Shown one piece after another: positions 45,623-58,398 of a DNA stretch of 64,000 bases. The DNA lies in contig NC_068569.1 of assembly GCF_025698545.1 (NCBI RefSeq), positions 14,012,001 to 14,076,000 of the forward strand, given 5' to 3'. A model generated the notes under the pieces. It was given only the letters and a program-made list of their open reading frames with translations. It was not told the origin of the DNA and searched no databases. Both the position numbers and the translations under genes were made by a program. Source of the stretch: Gossypium raimondii. Lineage: Eukaryota; Streptophyta; Magnoliopsida; Malvales; Malvaceae. The first letter of the stretch is position 1. Every line of letters starts with the position of its first letter.

Positions 45623-47717
45623 TATCCAATAACCAAGAATAACTAGTTCAATAGCATCAAGACAAAGTCACTTGCTCATCTACAGCCCAAACTTCATCTG
45701 GTTTATGAAGTTTACCTAAGATTAAAGTCCACAGCTTTAGCGAAGAATCATACAAACTTATAAACCCGTTCAAATCAAACGTTTGCATCTAACATTGTGA
45801 GGGCAAGGTATTTGATAAAATTCCACATACAAGAAACTCAGAATACGAAAAAAGAATGGCCCACAAAAAATAGTTTCCCTGAAATCGTATTAAGCTAAAA
45901 TAGAACCTGCATGGCATGCAAGTCGACATAGTTGTTAATCAAATCATTTCTAATTCACGATTAACAAATAATCTATTCTTAAATTAATATACAAGAACGA
46001 AAAAAGCAAATGAGATCAGGAACAAGAAGAAACCAAAAGATGAACGTGGCGGGAACCTGGACGCTGAAATGAGACCGGAGAACGTTGACGGCGTATGGCC
46101 GCGGTTGAGGGCGTTGGTTTTAGAGAATGGAGGCAATGTGTGGAGAGTGTGGGTTTAGTTTGGTCGTATTGAAAATGAAAAACCTCGTCTTGCTCGATTT
46201 CCAATATTTTTTTTTACTGTTTGGGCCATAAGAATTTCGGCTTAGGTTTAGTTGGATGCTCAAAGGACGTGATCTCGGCATCATATTTGAACTTAGCCCC
46301 AATTTCTGGGCTTTTATTTTGGCCAATTAAATAATCTATTAGTCTCTGTTTCTCTTCTTAGCTTGATATTTTATCACATTATCAATTCTAGAATTAGTGG
46401 GTTTTTTGAGATAATAGTATTCACTAATAATTTCATGTCATAAATATTTTATAATTAAATAGAAATTAAAGTAAATTATTTTTATATTATATGTTTATAA
46501 ATATAGATTTTAAAAAGAATTGTAAATCATCCATATTCATTAATAAAATATTTTTGCTCTCTTATTTTCTTTATTTATTCACTAGATTTGACCATGAGTC
46601 GGGTTAGGGCGAGTTCGGCTGAGCGGTGAATTTAAGATTTTATCAATCTAATTACTGCAAGTTCAAACCTTACCATATGCTCACTTGACTCGTGATACCA
46701 ATTCAACCAGGGACTTAAATAATAACAAATTATTTTCAAAATGAAACCAACATTAATAAAATAAAATAAAAAGCTTTTCATATTTTCATATAAAATTTAT
46801 ACAAGAAAAATTGAACATGTTATGTATAAAATATAGAGCACGCCATACCTTGGGCACGCTTTAACCCGGCCGAATGTTTGACTTGAGATCCAACCTCTCA
46901 CCTTCGTCTAGCTCGCTCTTTCGCTATCTAAGACACGCGTCCTCACCACCATCCATCTTAGTCCACAATGTATAGTCTTGATAACCAATGTCCTGCTCGC
47001 CAACATCTTCTTGAGAGCACCAAAGGACGCATGTCACCCCTAGGGGGTAACGTGTCGCCATGCATGGCACTTAGTTACCCCTAGTACGTCGCATGCCTTA
47101 TAAATACGAGGAGGATCCTCCGTGAGAGAGAGAGAGAAATTAACACTCAACAAAACCCAAAATACAAATAAAAATTATCTTAAAAATGAAACTTGCAACA
47201 ATAGAACAAACCCTCCATTATCCAAATCCTTAACGTTATACTTCGTTATCTCATTTATACAAACGTACTTTTTACATTGATTTATTTTTCAATCCTTGTC
47301 ATTTCAATTGTAAGGTGCCAAGATTAGTTTCCTACTATTAAGTTTAGGCAAGTTTTCGTTGTTGGTAGGCAAAAGGAGAAGGGCTGAGCCCTACAAAACT
47401 ACAAATCAATCAATATAGGCATTTACTATTAAGTTCAGGGAAGTTCTAATTTCTCCACAAAATTCAAGCAGCTTTAGTGACGATATATACACACACCCGA
47501 ATAATAGGGGAAAAGATTCAAGCATTTGACAAAACTATATCAAAGAGTTTCAACATAGGTATATACTTGTAACAGGAGTTAATCTTTGATATATACTAAA
47601 TAAATAATATCCGAAGGTAATGCATAATTATCTACCCCACAATTAACTATAACAGGTTGCATATAGAAGCAGTTGCCTTCAAGCTTGGCAGCAGCGATGC
47701 ATCCATACTCATTGTCT
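45623..47717. other. intergenic DNA between uL4m and STM
   Basis: Begins with the uL4m promoter. From about 46820 to 47140 the DNA is more complex and GC-richer than its flanks, with TATAAATA followed by GAGGAGGATCC and a GA run (47124-47137), which looks like a promoter-bearing LTR or TRIM fragment, though I cannot define ends. From about 47500 on it is probably the STM 3' UTR. Confidence 0.4.
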
Positions 47718-50700
47718 TTAAAGAAGTGTGTGGGAGAGATCCATAGGGAAGGGATTCCCCAAAATATTGTCCATGAAATAGTGTGGATAGGTAGCCTCCA
47801 TTACCACAAACTGCATATCCTCAGATGGCTTCCAATGCCTTTTCCTTTGATTAATGAACCAGTTGTTAATTTGCTTCTGGTCCAGACCTGTTGACTCTGC
47901 CAACGCTAGCTTCTGCGATTCCTATTGCAACATTTGGTCGATGGACCGGACAATGTTAATACAGTGGACAAAAAAATGAAACCCTTGAAGGCTGCATAGC
48001 TTGCCAATTATAAACACAAATTAAGCAAATTAAAACTGAGACATATTTCCCTAAAACTAATCATGTTTGGGGCATGTTCAGACATAAGTGCGGAGATATG
48101 ATCTTTTAAATAAATGGAAAAACTAACTAAAAAAATAAAATTGATCATAGAGGTGTCTAGTATATACCCATCCGACACTTAGAAACCTGAATCCAAATAA
48201 CGTAGGCAAATTGTGTACATACCGATGGGTAAGGCCATTTGTAATGTTTAGTCCACCAATCCAGCAACTTCTGTCTGGCTTCCTTAGGTAGCTTCCCTCT
48301 CTTCCTCTTCTTCATAAACTCTTGCTTCAGGCTGCCTAAATATCCGCTGTATTTACGCAAAAGCTGGCCTTTAAGCTCTCGGTCTTCCGCAAGGGGATCG
48401 ATGAAATGGTGGTTGTTCTCATCAGCCTCTTCCTCAGATGATCCATTCAAGTTAACAGCATCTCCACAAGCTGAACACAAAATGAACCAGTCAATCTCCT
48501 AATTCTCAAACCGAACCAACTACCATGTCACCATAAAATTCATTTCTTCTGTCTACAAACAAAACCATTACAAGAATCCAATAATCCAAACTATTATTAT
48601 AAAACCTGTGACACAGTCGGTTAAGGCAAATTACACATACCCAAGATCACTTCCATAGATCAACACAAGGGTTCAAGCATTTTTGTACGCACATTATCCC
48701 CAACTAACATAAAGTAAAAAGGATCGAGTTGATTTCAATGCCAAGATATCTAGCATTGAGTAAAAGAAGGCAACCCTTTAATGATACAGAATTAATAATA
48801 ACATAACCAGAATTAAAACTTAGTAATTCCAAAGTATTCTAGCTTCGTATATTTATTCCTAGTGTAAATCAATCTCATAAAATAAAAAACTGAAATATAA
48901 AAAGGATTGTCATAAAACAAAGTAGTATCAGTATTTTATTAGCAAGCAATTCTAGATTAAACCCTACTGAAATCCACAAATGAAAAATTGAAGACTACCT
49001 AAGTACAGCATCTACAATACGTCGAAAGCATCAAAGAGCTTTGACATTCAAATATATAACCTTTTGACTTTCACTCGTCAGTTCCACAGCCGAAGGCAAG
49101 TAAACAAGTATTTGATGATCAAATGCTTTGAGAAGCACCACAAAAAAGGAAACACATATAAAGAATTCTAAAACGGTCAACCTCATGCATAAATAGCTAA
49201 AAACCACTACATGAGTTGAATTACCCACCCTTACATGTGTATAAATCTTTAACACTGTGCATTACCCTTTACAAATACAAGGCTTCAAAATTAGGGCTGT
49301 GGTTGATAACTCCCCATACTCAAAACTTTGTGAAGGAACGCTAGTTTGTTCAAAACCTAAAATTCTTACAAATTTTGATCAATCTTACAGGACCGTTATC
49401 ATCTTTGATGTATATAGTTAGAAGTGCCATTTCCGGAAGCCTTTACAACTGAACTAGCCGGTCGCTATTTAGCTACCGCAGAAACATCCGTCATTAACCG
49501 TGACCTTGAAAACCTCATAACTAGCATAGTCGTTATTTTCCAGCATAGTTGAAGGACAAAAACAAGAAATGTTCCATATAAAAGCTAGCAAAACATTGAA
49601 ATGTCATTTCCTTCAATGGTGGAACTCCGAAAAGTAGAAGAAAAAACGTGTCCATTTCTAACATACAAGATGACTTCATAAGAAACCCAAGAAGCAAACG
49701 AAGAGAATCAAAGCAGCAGGGAATATCTACTATTTGGTTATTGTGGACACCCTAGTTGGTAAAACAGTTCCATATACCCATTGTGAAAAGGAGTAGCACA
49801 ATTTTAAAGAAGCATCAAAGAAGAAGAAGAAAACAAAAGAGAAAATGGTGCCAAAAGGGGCAGGCGACACTTGACTTGGAACAAGCACCAATAAACTATA
49901 CATTATTTCGTTAAGATTTGTTGATTAACTATTAGAGCTACATGTCTCCAGAAATATAGACATGCATGGGAGATTGTTCCAGATTTAATATTAGCAATAA
50001 TCCTTGAAGGTTGCGAGAGAGAAAAAGTACTATCACCGGAATTTGAAGGGGAAATAGTGAGGGCTTTAAACTGGCACTCGACACTTTGGAGGAAAAGCAT
50101 GGCGTCCTTAAATGTTTTAGATAGCTCTTGCTCGTATTTAGCGAGCATCTCAGAATAAGCTTCCATGAACTGGTCAAGTGCTGGATCTTCTCCTATGCAG
50201 CCGATGGTACTGGGACCCATAGTGGCCGCAGATGCACATACTTGTTCTAATCTCGCCACCACTTCAGGTGGTGCTCCTACCTGCTTGGTTTTTTTTTTTT
50301 TAAGATCGCTTTCGTTAGAAATAAAAAAAAAAAAACCAATACCTTCACTACTATGAAAAATTTTTAAAATAAACAAAACTGAAGACTCATGTCTCTATCG
50401 GACAAGAAAAATTATCTTTAAGAAAGGCAAAAGAGATGAGAGATGACAAAGGTATAAAAATCTTCAGTCTCCGCTAAAAACTGCTCAAATGAAAATGACA
50501 CAAGCGTTCAATACCCAAGTCCCCACAACTTCTAAGAACTTAGTATAAGGTTCATATCCCAAAAACTGGCCAAAGGAGAGAGAAGGTGAAAGCTTGTGGC
50601 CAACTGGGTAGCAGATTCATAAGTCAAACCTGTTTGGCTTAGTTTTTTACCTTTCGGCAATTGACATAGGCGGCTACGAGACGGTGGTAGAGAGGATGAG

Positions 50701-51016
50701 CCATGATCTTGGCCTTGACAGAAGAAGAGCTGCCATCGTTGTTCTCCATGAAATAGCATCCGGTATTGTTATTGGTGGTGTTGCTTTGATCGTCAATAAT
50801 CATAGAGGAGCCGCTGCTGCTATTGTGGTTCTGGTCTTGATTGTTGGTTGGGGCTAAAGGAAGAAATAAGGAGTTGAAGTCCGAATTATGATGATAATAT
50901 TGATGTTGATCATGAGGATGAAAAGCAGTGAGAGGCATCACCGTCATAGGGCATAGTCCATTGCTGTTGTGTCCAAAAGCCATCATGCAAGAAGTGCTAT
51001 TGGAAACGCCTTCCAT
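47718..51016 (-). CDS. STM: class I KNOX homeobox protein, SHOOT MERISTEMLESS type
   Basis: Four exons: 51016-50651, 50280-50037, 48470-48223 and 47921-47718, giving 353 residues (Arabidopsis STM is 382, from memory). It is a nuclear TALE homeodomain transcription factor that keeps shoot meristem cells undifferentiated and works with BELL partners. Domains in order: Asn/His/Ser-rich N-terminus opening [18 protein letters not shown]1 (about 100-141), KNOX2 (156-200), ELK (235-256, [20 protein letters not shown]), and homeodomain (about 257-319) with the three-residue PYP loop and [12 protein letters not shown]. The tail, [13 protein letters not shown], marks STM rather than KNAT1/BP or KNAT2. 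The last intron falls at PYPS/ES, the usual KNOX position. Upstream is a GA repeat of a type known to be bound by BPC proteins at Arabidopsis STM. Confidence 0.95.
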
Positions 51017-51700
51017 TATCTCTCACTGTCTTTATCTTTTCTTTCTCTTCCTTTTTGGCTAGCTGTTGTTCACTAGGAAGCTTTGGTATATAACAACATG
51101 AACATTCTCTCACTCTTTTTTTCCCTTCTTTTTTCTTGCTTTCCCGGTTTCTCTCTCATACGCAATCTTCTTTTTCGCCCTAAAGGTTGTATCTCAAGGA
51201 CTCTCCCGCGAGATTTATGCTACAATAACCAGGCTTTTTACAGGAAATCCTAGACAGTGATAGCAATGAGAGTAGTAGTAGGCGCTGCAGCACCAGGCAG
51301 TCCGTTAAGAAATGCGGGTTGGGTCTGGCAAAGCCTGCTCAGGTTTCCATTAGAAAAAATGGGTGTTTATCTTTGTAGTGACTAGCAGCATTAACTCCTT
51401 TCGAGTTCTGTTTGGTCTTTCATCAGAAGAAAGGAGCGGAGAGAGAGAGAGAGAAGGCAGGAGTGTTTTGAGTCGGACTGGCACTTGAAAGCAAGCGCAC
51501 GCGGGGGGGATACAGAGGAAGTAAATAGGGCAGTTAAAGCAGGGAAATCGTTTCAAATGGTGTGATATGTTTGAGGAGGCAATTGGCCACTGGCTGGACA
51601 GCCAAAGCTTTACCTTCCCGATGAAAAGTCTCCCTTTCTTTTCTTGCACTGCCATTACTGGCCAGGAACTAAAAAGCGAAATGAAACCAGCATTTATGTT
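51017..51700 (-). promoter_or_regulatory. STM proximal promoter with GA repeat
   Basis: Upstream of the STM ATG. A TATA-like GTTATATACC (minus strand) lies near 51084-51093. A pure (GA)8 run is at 51439-51454, within a purine-rich stretch. In Arabidopsis, class I BASIC PENTACYSTEINE proteins bind GA repeats at KNOX promoters; use here is inferred. Confidence 0.5.
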
Positions 51701-52425
51701 AAATAACTTGGATCAACGATAGATTTAATCACTTGTATATAATTTACAATTTTATTATGTACAAAAAAACAAACGTGCTCGTCAACGATATTTTTCTTTT
51801 TCCCTCGCTCTACATTAACTTTATTTTTGCTCTCTTTGTCCTTTTCTCTCACATTAGGGAAGATTTTTGAAGAAAAAAAACTTACGACAGTGGAGGTTCT
51901 AATGAAAATAAAATGAAAGGGTATGAGAAATTTGTGATAATATTTCAAAATGAAAGGGGCAAAGAATAAAGCTGTTGAACTTGGAAAAATGAAGTTAAAA
52001 GTAAATATTTGAAAGAACAAAGAAGTGAAGAAGATAAATGTCAAGACTCAAAGCGCCGCCCGACTTTGAAACAAAAGTAGGAAATGTTTAGGATTTCTTT
52101 CTATTAGATTATTACTTTTTGTTAATTTTTCAAGCTTAATTTTAGCTTTCATAATATTTATAAAAGTTTTATAATAAGCTTATATAATATATATTAAACT
52201 TATTTATAATGCATTAGGAATATACTCATAATTTATTACTAATTAAATAAATTTTCAAAAAACTTTTTAATATTACTACCAATTTAATTTCGTCACCGAT
52301 CAATTAATTAAATTAAATTGATTTCATCACTTATTTCAATTTTAATATAAATTTATTTAACTTTTTAAAAAATTATCAAAGGTTCATATAATTAGATAAA
52401 GTAGTACATTTCTATTTGCAAAGTA
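51701..52425. other. AT-rich intergenic stretch upstream of STM
   Basis: No gene supported. A minus-strand open frame at 51694-52044 is low-complexity Phe/Ser-rich and is not called. Confidence 0.45.
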
Positions 52426-52875
52426 AGCTCCACCTTGATGCAAATTGTGAGGGAGGGGCCATTTGGACAAGTAGTTGGATATAAATAAGATCTGATGGTG
52501 TTGTTAAGGTGGATTCAGGTATGTTGTTGCAAGGAGAGTTTTGAGGGATCAAAATGGGGAGTGAATTCTTGATTTTAACTGATATTTGGGGAAATATTTA
52601 ATTTTTGATGTTGAATTATGGGTTATTTTAGATGACTTGACACTATTGTAAGGCAGACATTGCGATAGAGTATTGGTGCAGATGGACAGTATGGAGGTTA
52701 TTGTGGCTATTCAAGAATCTTCTTCAAAGACTTCAAACTTAGCATTAATCAGTCAAATACATCATTTGCTGAAGAATGTGGAGAAGAAAACAAACAAGCC
52801 GACCAAATAGCCAAAATGGCATTTGTCAGAGAGGAAAAATTGCAATTTTTTTCAAAGATTCCTTTTGTTTTAATT
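52426..52875 (+). pseudogene. degraded LINE RNase H fragment
   Basis: Plus-strand pieces of the RNase H domain found at the 3' end of plant LINE-type elements: SDGVVKVDSG, then VLRDQNGEWILDFN, ELWVILDDL-like sequence, VQMDSMEVIVAIQESSSKTS, LALISQIHHLLKNVE and, at the end, QADQIAKMAFVREEKLQFF. The order matches the domain (strand 1 DG, RDxxGEW, ELWxILDGL, DSxEVV, and ADxLAKMAF). At least three frame changes or stops separate them. No reverse transcriptase is seen upstream, so this is a 5'-truncated, dead copy, as is usual for LINEs, or the ruin of a domesticated RNase H gene. Confidence 0.7.
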
Positions 52876-55862
52876 TAGTTGGTTTGAATCTTTTTGTTTG
52901 TTTTTCACCATATATATATATATATACATCATTTTCATTTTATATTGGTAGAGATTAATTGTTTCAAGGTTTGTGGTTGTTTATTTTAATAAGATATTCT
53001 AAAATTTGAATTTAAATTATCCTTTTAAAAATATAATATGAATTTTATATACCCAATATTGATATATTAAATGAGTTAATTTAAATAATAAGATGCAACT
53101 GTAAAAGGGAAAAAAGGGGGGGTGGATGCAGAAAATAAACTGTTAGAAGTAAATAGTTGTTACTAATTGTGGTGCAGCAGAGTGAAGGTGAACACAGAGA
53201 CACCTAGAGATATAAAAAATTGCTTCAAATCCTTGTTAGTCTTCTCAGTCTCAGTTGTCACTTAATCCACAATTATTTGGCACGGTAAAAAAAGGATGGA
53301 TTGAACCGGAAACAGGCTGGTAAAGCCAGTGTGGGACAGTCCCAACCTCATCCTCTCTCCCACACACAAATATTAAAGTTATGTCCCTCTCACTCTTGGT
53401 CTCCTCTCCTACAGCTTCCACCGCTGTGAGTCTATGAGTGCTTGTAATGCACCGATACAGGCTTAACCTATCTTATTCTAAATTTCTAATGCCATAATTC
53501 TTTCGCTGGTATCGTATCTTCTGCGATGGCTACTACTACCATCCACCGCTGCTAATTTCTCAATCTCTTTTCGTTTTCATAATATCCAAAGGTGTGGCAG
53601 TTTAGATTGTTTATGTATTAACCCAGTAAACATTATTATCGACTTGATGATATTTTACATTTATTATATAATATATTTCTTGGTCGACAAAATGTCACAA
53701 CATATGCTTAGCCCATATATGTTCTGATTCTGCAATCTGTCTTTTACGCTTCAAGAATCTTATGCCATGCTAAGCTAAGGTACATTGAAATGGATGCGTA
53801 AAGTTGAAGTGCACAAAGAACAAACAGTACCATTGAGTCTATAAATCTTAACCATTTAATTAATAAAATAATACATCTTTTATACGGTAGTGGATGAGGA
53901 TCTGCGAAAGCTAATTTGCTGAGAAAAAACCATCTCCCATCATCCATGTACGCATGAGCCAATAAGTTGCAATAGAAACATCGATGGCTAGCAATCTGTG
54001 AATCAATTTCTCAACACCCCCCCCCCCATCAAAATATAGTATAATATCCTTGAAAAAATAGAAAGATTAAGTTTTTAAAAATAAAAATACAGAAGTGCAA
54101 AATTTAATTGTAATTTTTAAAATTTAGCATTATAATTTAATAAAAAATAATAATTAATTAATTCAACTCGAAGGAAGCGGAAACATCCATATTTTTATGA
54201 GGACAAAGGGAACAAAAGCATATGCTGATATTTGCTATAAAAGCCAATAAATACAAATGAAAAAAGAAATGTAAAATTTATGGTTTCCCCCTTTTATTGC
54301 AACACTAAAGTTTGAAGTCAGGAGCTAGGTTTAGGGTTAATGGGGAAAGAGCCTTGGCAGGGGTAGCTATATAGGGCTCGAAAAGAGAGAGTACACCAAA
54401 AGAATCCGTCACAACAGAAAAAAGCTAGAGAGACGCCAAGTGAGAACTACTGGTGCAAACGCTTTGTTTTTTTTTTTCCTCTGGAAAAACTTTACGTCAT
54501 TTCCACCAACAGTTGCATGATAAGATGGTGAGAGATGTAAAAAGAAAAAAAAATTGATATGAAAGAAATTCGAATATTATATTATATATTTGCATAACTT
54601 TAGGTTTATATATTATTGGTATGATAAGAATTCGTATTATTTTTTAGAATTTTTCTTTAAACAATATTTTTACAAATGTCCACTTGTAAACCATCAAAAA
54701 GAAGAACAACTATTCAATCATGATTGATGTTTGTGAAAGCTTAATGTAATCCACTTATTCTTTAACCATATTTCTGCATGAATTGAGCTCCCTTTTTCCT
54801 ACATCATGCATGTAATTGACAATTAACATTTCCTCCTAACTAAAATCATTAATTATGGACTAAAAGGTGCTGCCAACTCAGCTAGTAGTTAGAATTGGAG
54901 GAACAATTAATTCTTTCAGGAGCTTCTCGATTGGTCTCTTGGTATAAGTTTTTTTGTTCTGTGCCTAAACACTCTATAATTGTTTGGATGATTATTTTAA
55001 ACCAATTATTTAGTGATGATATAATTTTTTATTTTTTCTTTTTATACTTTTGAGTCTTGAAATCATATTTTATTTGAGTGCATCTACTCTCGAGAATTTA
55101 ATTGGGTAATTTCTTGTTTGAAATGTAAGTTGTGCTGGCATGAAACACAATTGTGTGAAAGAAATAGTAGGCTATTTAGGAATTCTTCTAGTTCTAGTGA
55201 AGTTTTGTTAAAGAAAGTTAAAAATGTTGTGCATCTATGCCCCACTCCCGATTATGTTTGCAATTAGAGTTTGAGAAATGTATAGGTTAGGCCTCTAGTT
55301 TTGGCTGCTCTAATCTCTCCTACTTTATTGTTTTGTATACATTCTTATTGCACAATTACAATTTAATTGTTGGATGTAGCATACATTTTTTATGCTACAA
55401 TATTAATGAAAATATATTAATATAAAAATTCTTGGAGCACTTTTATTCAACTTTAGAATTTCGTGTTCTCATTTTTGTTAACAAAAAAAACACTAAATCT
55501 TACTTTTAATACAAAACTATTATAATTAAAATATCAAATTTGTTTCAAGTACAAACTTTATCTCATTATTTGATTAATACCAATCTCGATTTCTTTTATT
55601 TACTGATACACATTTTTCTTTTTATTAAAAGTAATAAATTTTAATTTTCGTTAATATACTCATTATATTAAAATGATAATCGATAATTTTATCTATTTTA
55701 TTAATTTATTAAGTTAAAATATAATAATTTAATTTATTAAATTTTATTTTCCGGTGTTTTTGTATAGATATTTGATTGTAATGGCGATCATCATCTTTCT
55801 ATATGAATATATAAATATACATTATCCAACCATGTCACATATGAAGTACCAAAAGTCCAGTA
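52876..55862. other. long intergenic stretch between STM and PUX4 (part 1)
   Basis: No gene supported over nearly 3 kb. Minor features are a TA run at 52912-52926, a run of 11 C at 54017-54027, and unremarkable AT-rich DNA. Distal STM enhancers could lie here, but nothing in the sequence alone marks them. Confidence 0.45.
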
Positions 55863-55995
55863 GTGTTTAGATGGGCGGTGTGTTTACCTGCGGTTAATGT
55901 AAAAACAGCGGTGGCAGTGAGATTAGATACTGTAGCGTGAGACAAAAAATAAGCTAAACGCACCGCACCCAATCGCCCATCCAAACCCACCATTA
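55863..55995. mobile_element. short hAT-like MITE
   Basis: About 130 bases with mirrored ends: GTGTTTAGATGGGCGGTG on the left and, reversed, GGGTTTGGATGGGCGATT on the right, with further mirrored GCGTTTA/TGTTTACC and GCGGT blocks. It is clearly less AT-rich than its surroundings. The GTTTGGATGGGC end is one I associate with small hAT-type MITEs in dicots. Target duplication not resolved. Confidence 0.6.
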
Positions 55996-56151
55996 ATGAA
56001 AAGGTTCTGAAAACAACAACATAGACAAGAGAAAAACTAGTTCACTGACGATTCTACCACGTTACTCATACTTATAATCTATAAATTTTAGGATAAATTT
56101 TTTAGTTGGTCATTCAATTTTTAGGTTACTTTCATTTTAGCCACTTAAAAT

Positions 56152-57272
56152 GAAATATTTGCAATTTGGTCACTCAACTTTTAGGGCGATTTTAATTACC
56201 CAAGCATTAAATTTTTAACGGCGGTTAACTGTACTTACCACATCGTGTTTACACTTTCATTTTGGTCACTCACAAAATATTTTTTTAAGTATTAATTGGG
56301 GTAAAAAAAATTGAAGATTAAAGTGAAAAGGCAATAAAAACTAAAATAATATACAAATTTTACTTGTGTATCCATTATCGAAATTCTAATTTTTTAATAT
56401 TGAAATTTTAAATTTCAAAACATCAAAATAAATAGAATAAATTGTTTAAAAAATTTATCCATTGATAATGCTAATCAATTTGTTACTATAATATTAAAAT
56501 TAATTGATTTAATCTCCTTTTAAAATTTAAAATTTAATTTTATGTTTCTAACTTATCCTTAACGAATCAACTCAAATAATTCATATTTAATAATCGTCCA
56601 CCAAACTTAAATTTCATTGATTATATAATCTCAAATCTTTCATGCTAAGCTAAAAGAAAAAGGAAAAAGTATTTGCAATTAATTAAATTAATTGCTTGTT
56701 CTTCTTCGGTTAAAGAAGTGATGAAAAATTATGATTTTTGTTTGGAATGAAAGATAAAATTAATTAATTTAATTAGTTGCAAGGATTTTTCTTTATTTTT
56801 AGTTTAGCATGAAAGATTAAGATCATATAATGAAAATAAATTGAGTTTTGTGGACAACTATTAAAGACAATAGTTTTATTGATGATTTTTGAAAATGATT
56901 TCAAAACATCAAAATAAATTGTTGAAAATTTTTATTCATTAATAATGTCAATCGATTTACTATTGTAATTTGAATCTTAATATTTTAAAAATATATTTCA
57001 AAACTTAAATTTAGAATTTTCGACAATGGGATAAATAAGTATAATTTAACAAATTTTTATGTATTATTTTGATTTCTATTTATTGTTCACTTTAATCCTT
57101 AATATTTATATATATATATTTTGGGTGACCAAAATAAAAACAACCTAAATATTGTGATTAAAATGAAAGCACAAATATAATGTGATATGTAAAATTAACC
57201 GCCATAAAAATTTAAAACTTAAATAATTAACATAAATCGTCCTAAAAATTGGACGATAAAAATGAAATATCG
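56152..57272. mobile_element. foldback element with nested palindromes
   Basis: Outer inverted arms of about 250 bases (about 56152-56400 and 57020-57272), sharing ATATTTGCAATTTGGTC-like ends, CAACTTTTAGGGCGATTT, TTTTAACGGCGGTTAA and CTTTCATTTTGGTCAC. In the centre is a second inverted pair (about 56580-56700 and 56757-56875; CTTTCATGCTAAGCTAAAAG and its mirror). Between outer and inner arms, an 80-base segment starting TTTCAAAACATCAAAATAAAT is present at both 56413 and 56899 in the same, not mirrored, orientation. Non-coding, non-autonomous. Confidence 0.7.
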
Positions 57273-58398
57273 TAAATAATTACGAGGAAAGAAAAAGAAT
57301 CCTGGATTAAAGAAGCTTTTTATCAAAAAGTGAAATCGGATCATCATGATTTTAAATTATTGTTTGTGCATCTAGATTAAGGACCTGGACCATACCCATT
57401 TCTGGAAACTACGGTTGTGCAATCATCCCATAAAATCATAGGGGGATCTGCTTACTTTTGTATCTAATTATATTTCTATCATTTGTTTTATATTATGTTT
57501 TGTATTATATAAATATAATAATACCTAAAATTATAATAATGAGGTGTGATAATTGTTCACTTCATTATTTTTTTTATCATGAATCTCTGTCTATGAAAAT
57601 CGAACACATTTCATTGCTAGCAAAAATTCTAATAGCAAGAAAATTAGTCACTACTACTTGTAATCAACATATTGATTTAGATAAAAATAAATTATAAGGT
57701 ATACAATCTAAATGTCGTCGGCTTATTTTCCGTAAGCACCTAGGCTGGCTAGCGCATCGTTCCATTAGTGGTTCTTCATTGTGTTTTCATGACAAGACTC
57801 TTACATCCTAATTTATACTCATCATTTCACCTTGCAATTACGGTATAAAGGCACCAAAACTTATTGGTCAAACGTATCAGATTTTTTGGTGGAGAGATTC
57901 GCAAAGCATTAAGGGATCCTAATTTATATCCCTTAATGCTTTTTCCCTTGCTTCTGGCCGACGTTGTTTTTTCCTGTCCAATCTATACACCACCATCGAT
58001 GGAGATAAAAAAAGAACTGTATAACTCGTGAAAGGGTGAGATGTAAGTCTCCATCCCTGGCCAACCCTTCCCTTTGTCATCAGAGCTTGCAAGGAAATGG
58101 TGAGCTTAAGAATGAAACGCTTACGGCAGCAACTTTGGCATGTGTATATAATATATGTACGGATATACCAATAATCCTCTGTAGGGAGAAAAACTGACCA
58201 CTTCTACAATGATTATCTGGTTCAAGAAAAAAAAATTCAAACAATTCCATACCATTCAACTAGAAAGAACCATCAAAAACCTGCTTCCAGTATATAGTAG
58301 TGGTTCATAATCGTTTCAAGTAGATGGATTCTTTTTCACTAGGTACAATAAGCACTTGTAGAGATAAGCAGATACGACACTTTCGACACGGTCGGAGC
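57273..58398. other. intergenic DNA and PUX4 3' UTR
   Basis: Contains a perfect 15-base inverted repeat (57903-57917 and 57928-57942, loop of 10). The last few hundred bases before 58399 should be the 3' UTR of PUX4. A plus-strand open frame at 57458-57697 has no domain. Confidence 0.5.

Noticed and set aside
51694-52044. Minus-strand open frame of 116 codons upstream of STM
   Set aside because: Phe/Ser-rich low-complexity translation of purine/pyrimidine-skewed DNA; no family resemblance.
54780-54805. GAGCTCCCTTTTTCC resembling the star strand of miR319/miR159
   Set aside because: Only the GAGCTCCCTT part matches, and no complementary mature-like sequence (GGACTGAAGGGAGCTC) is seen nearby to form a precursor.
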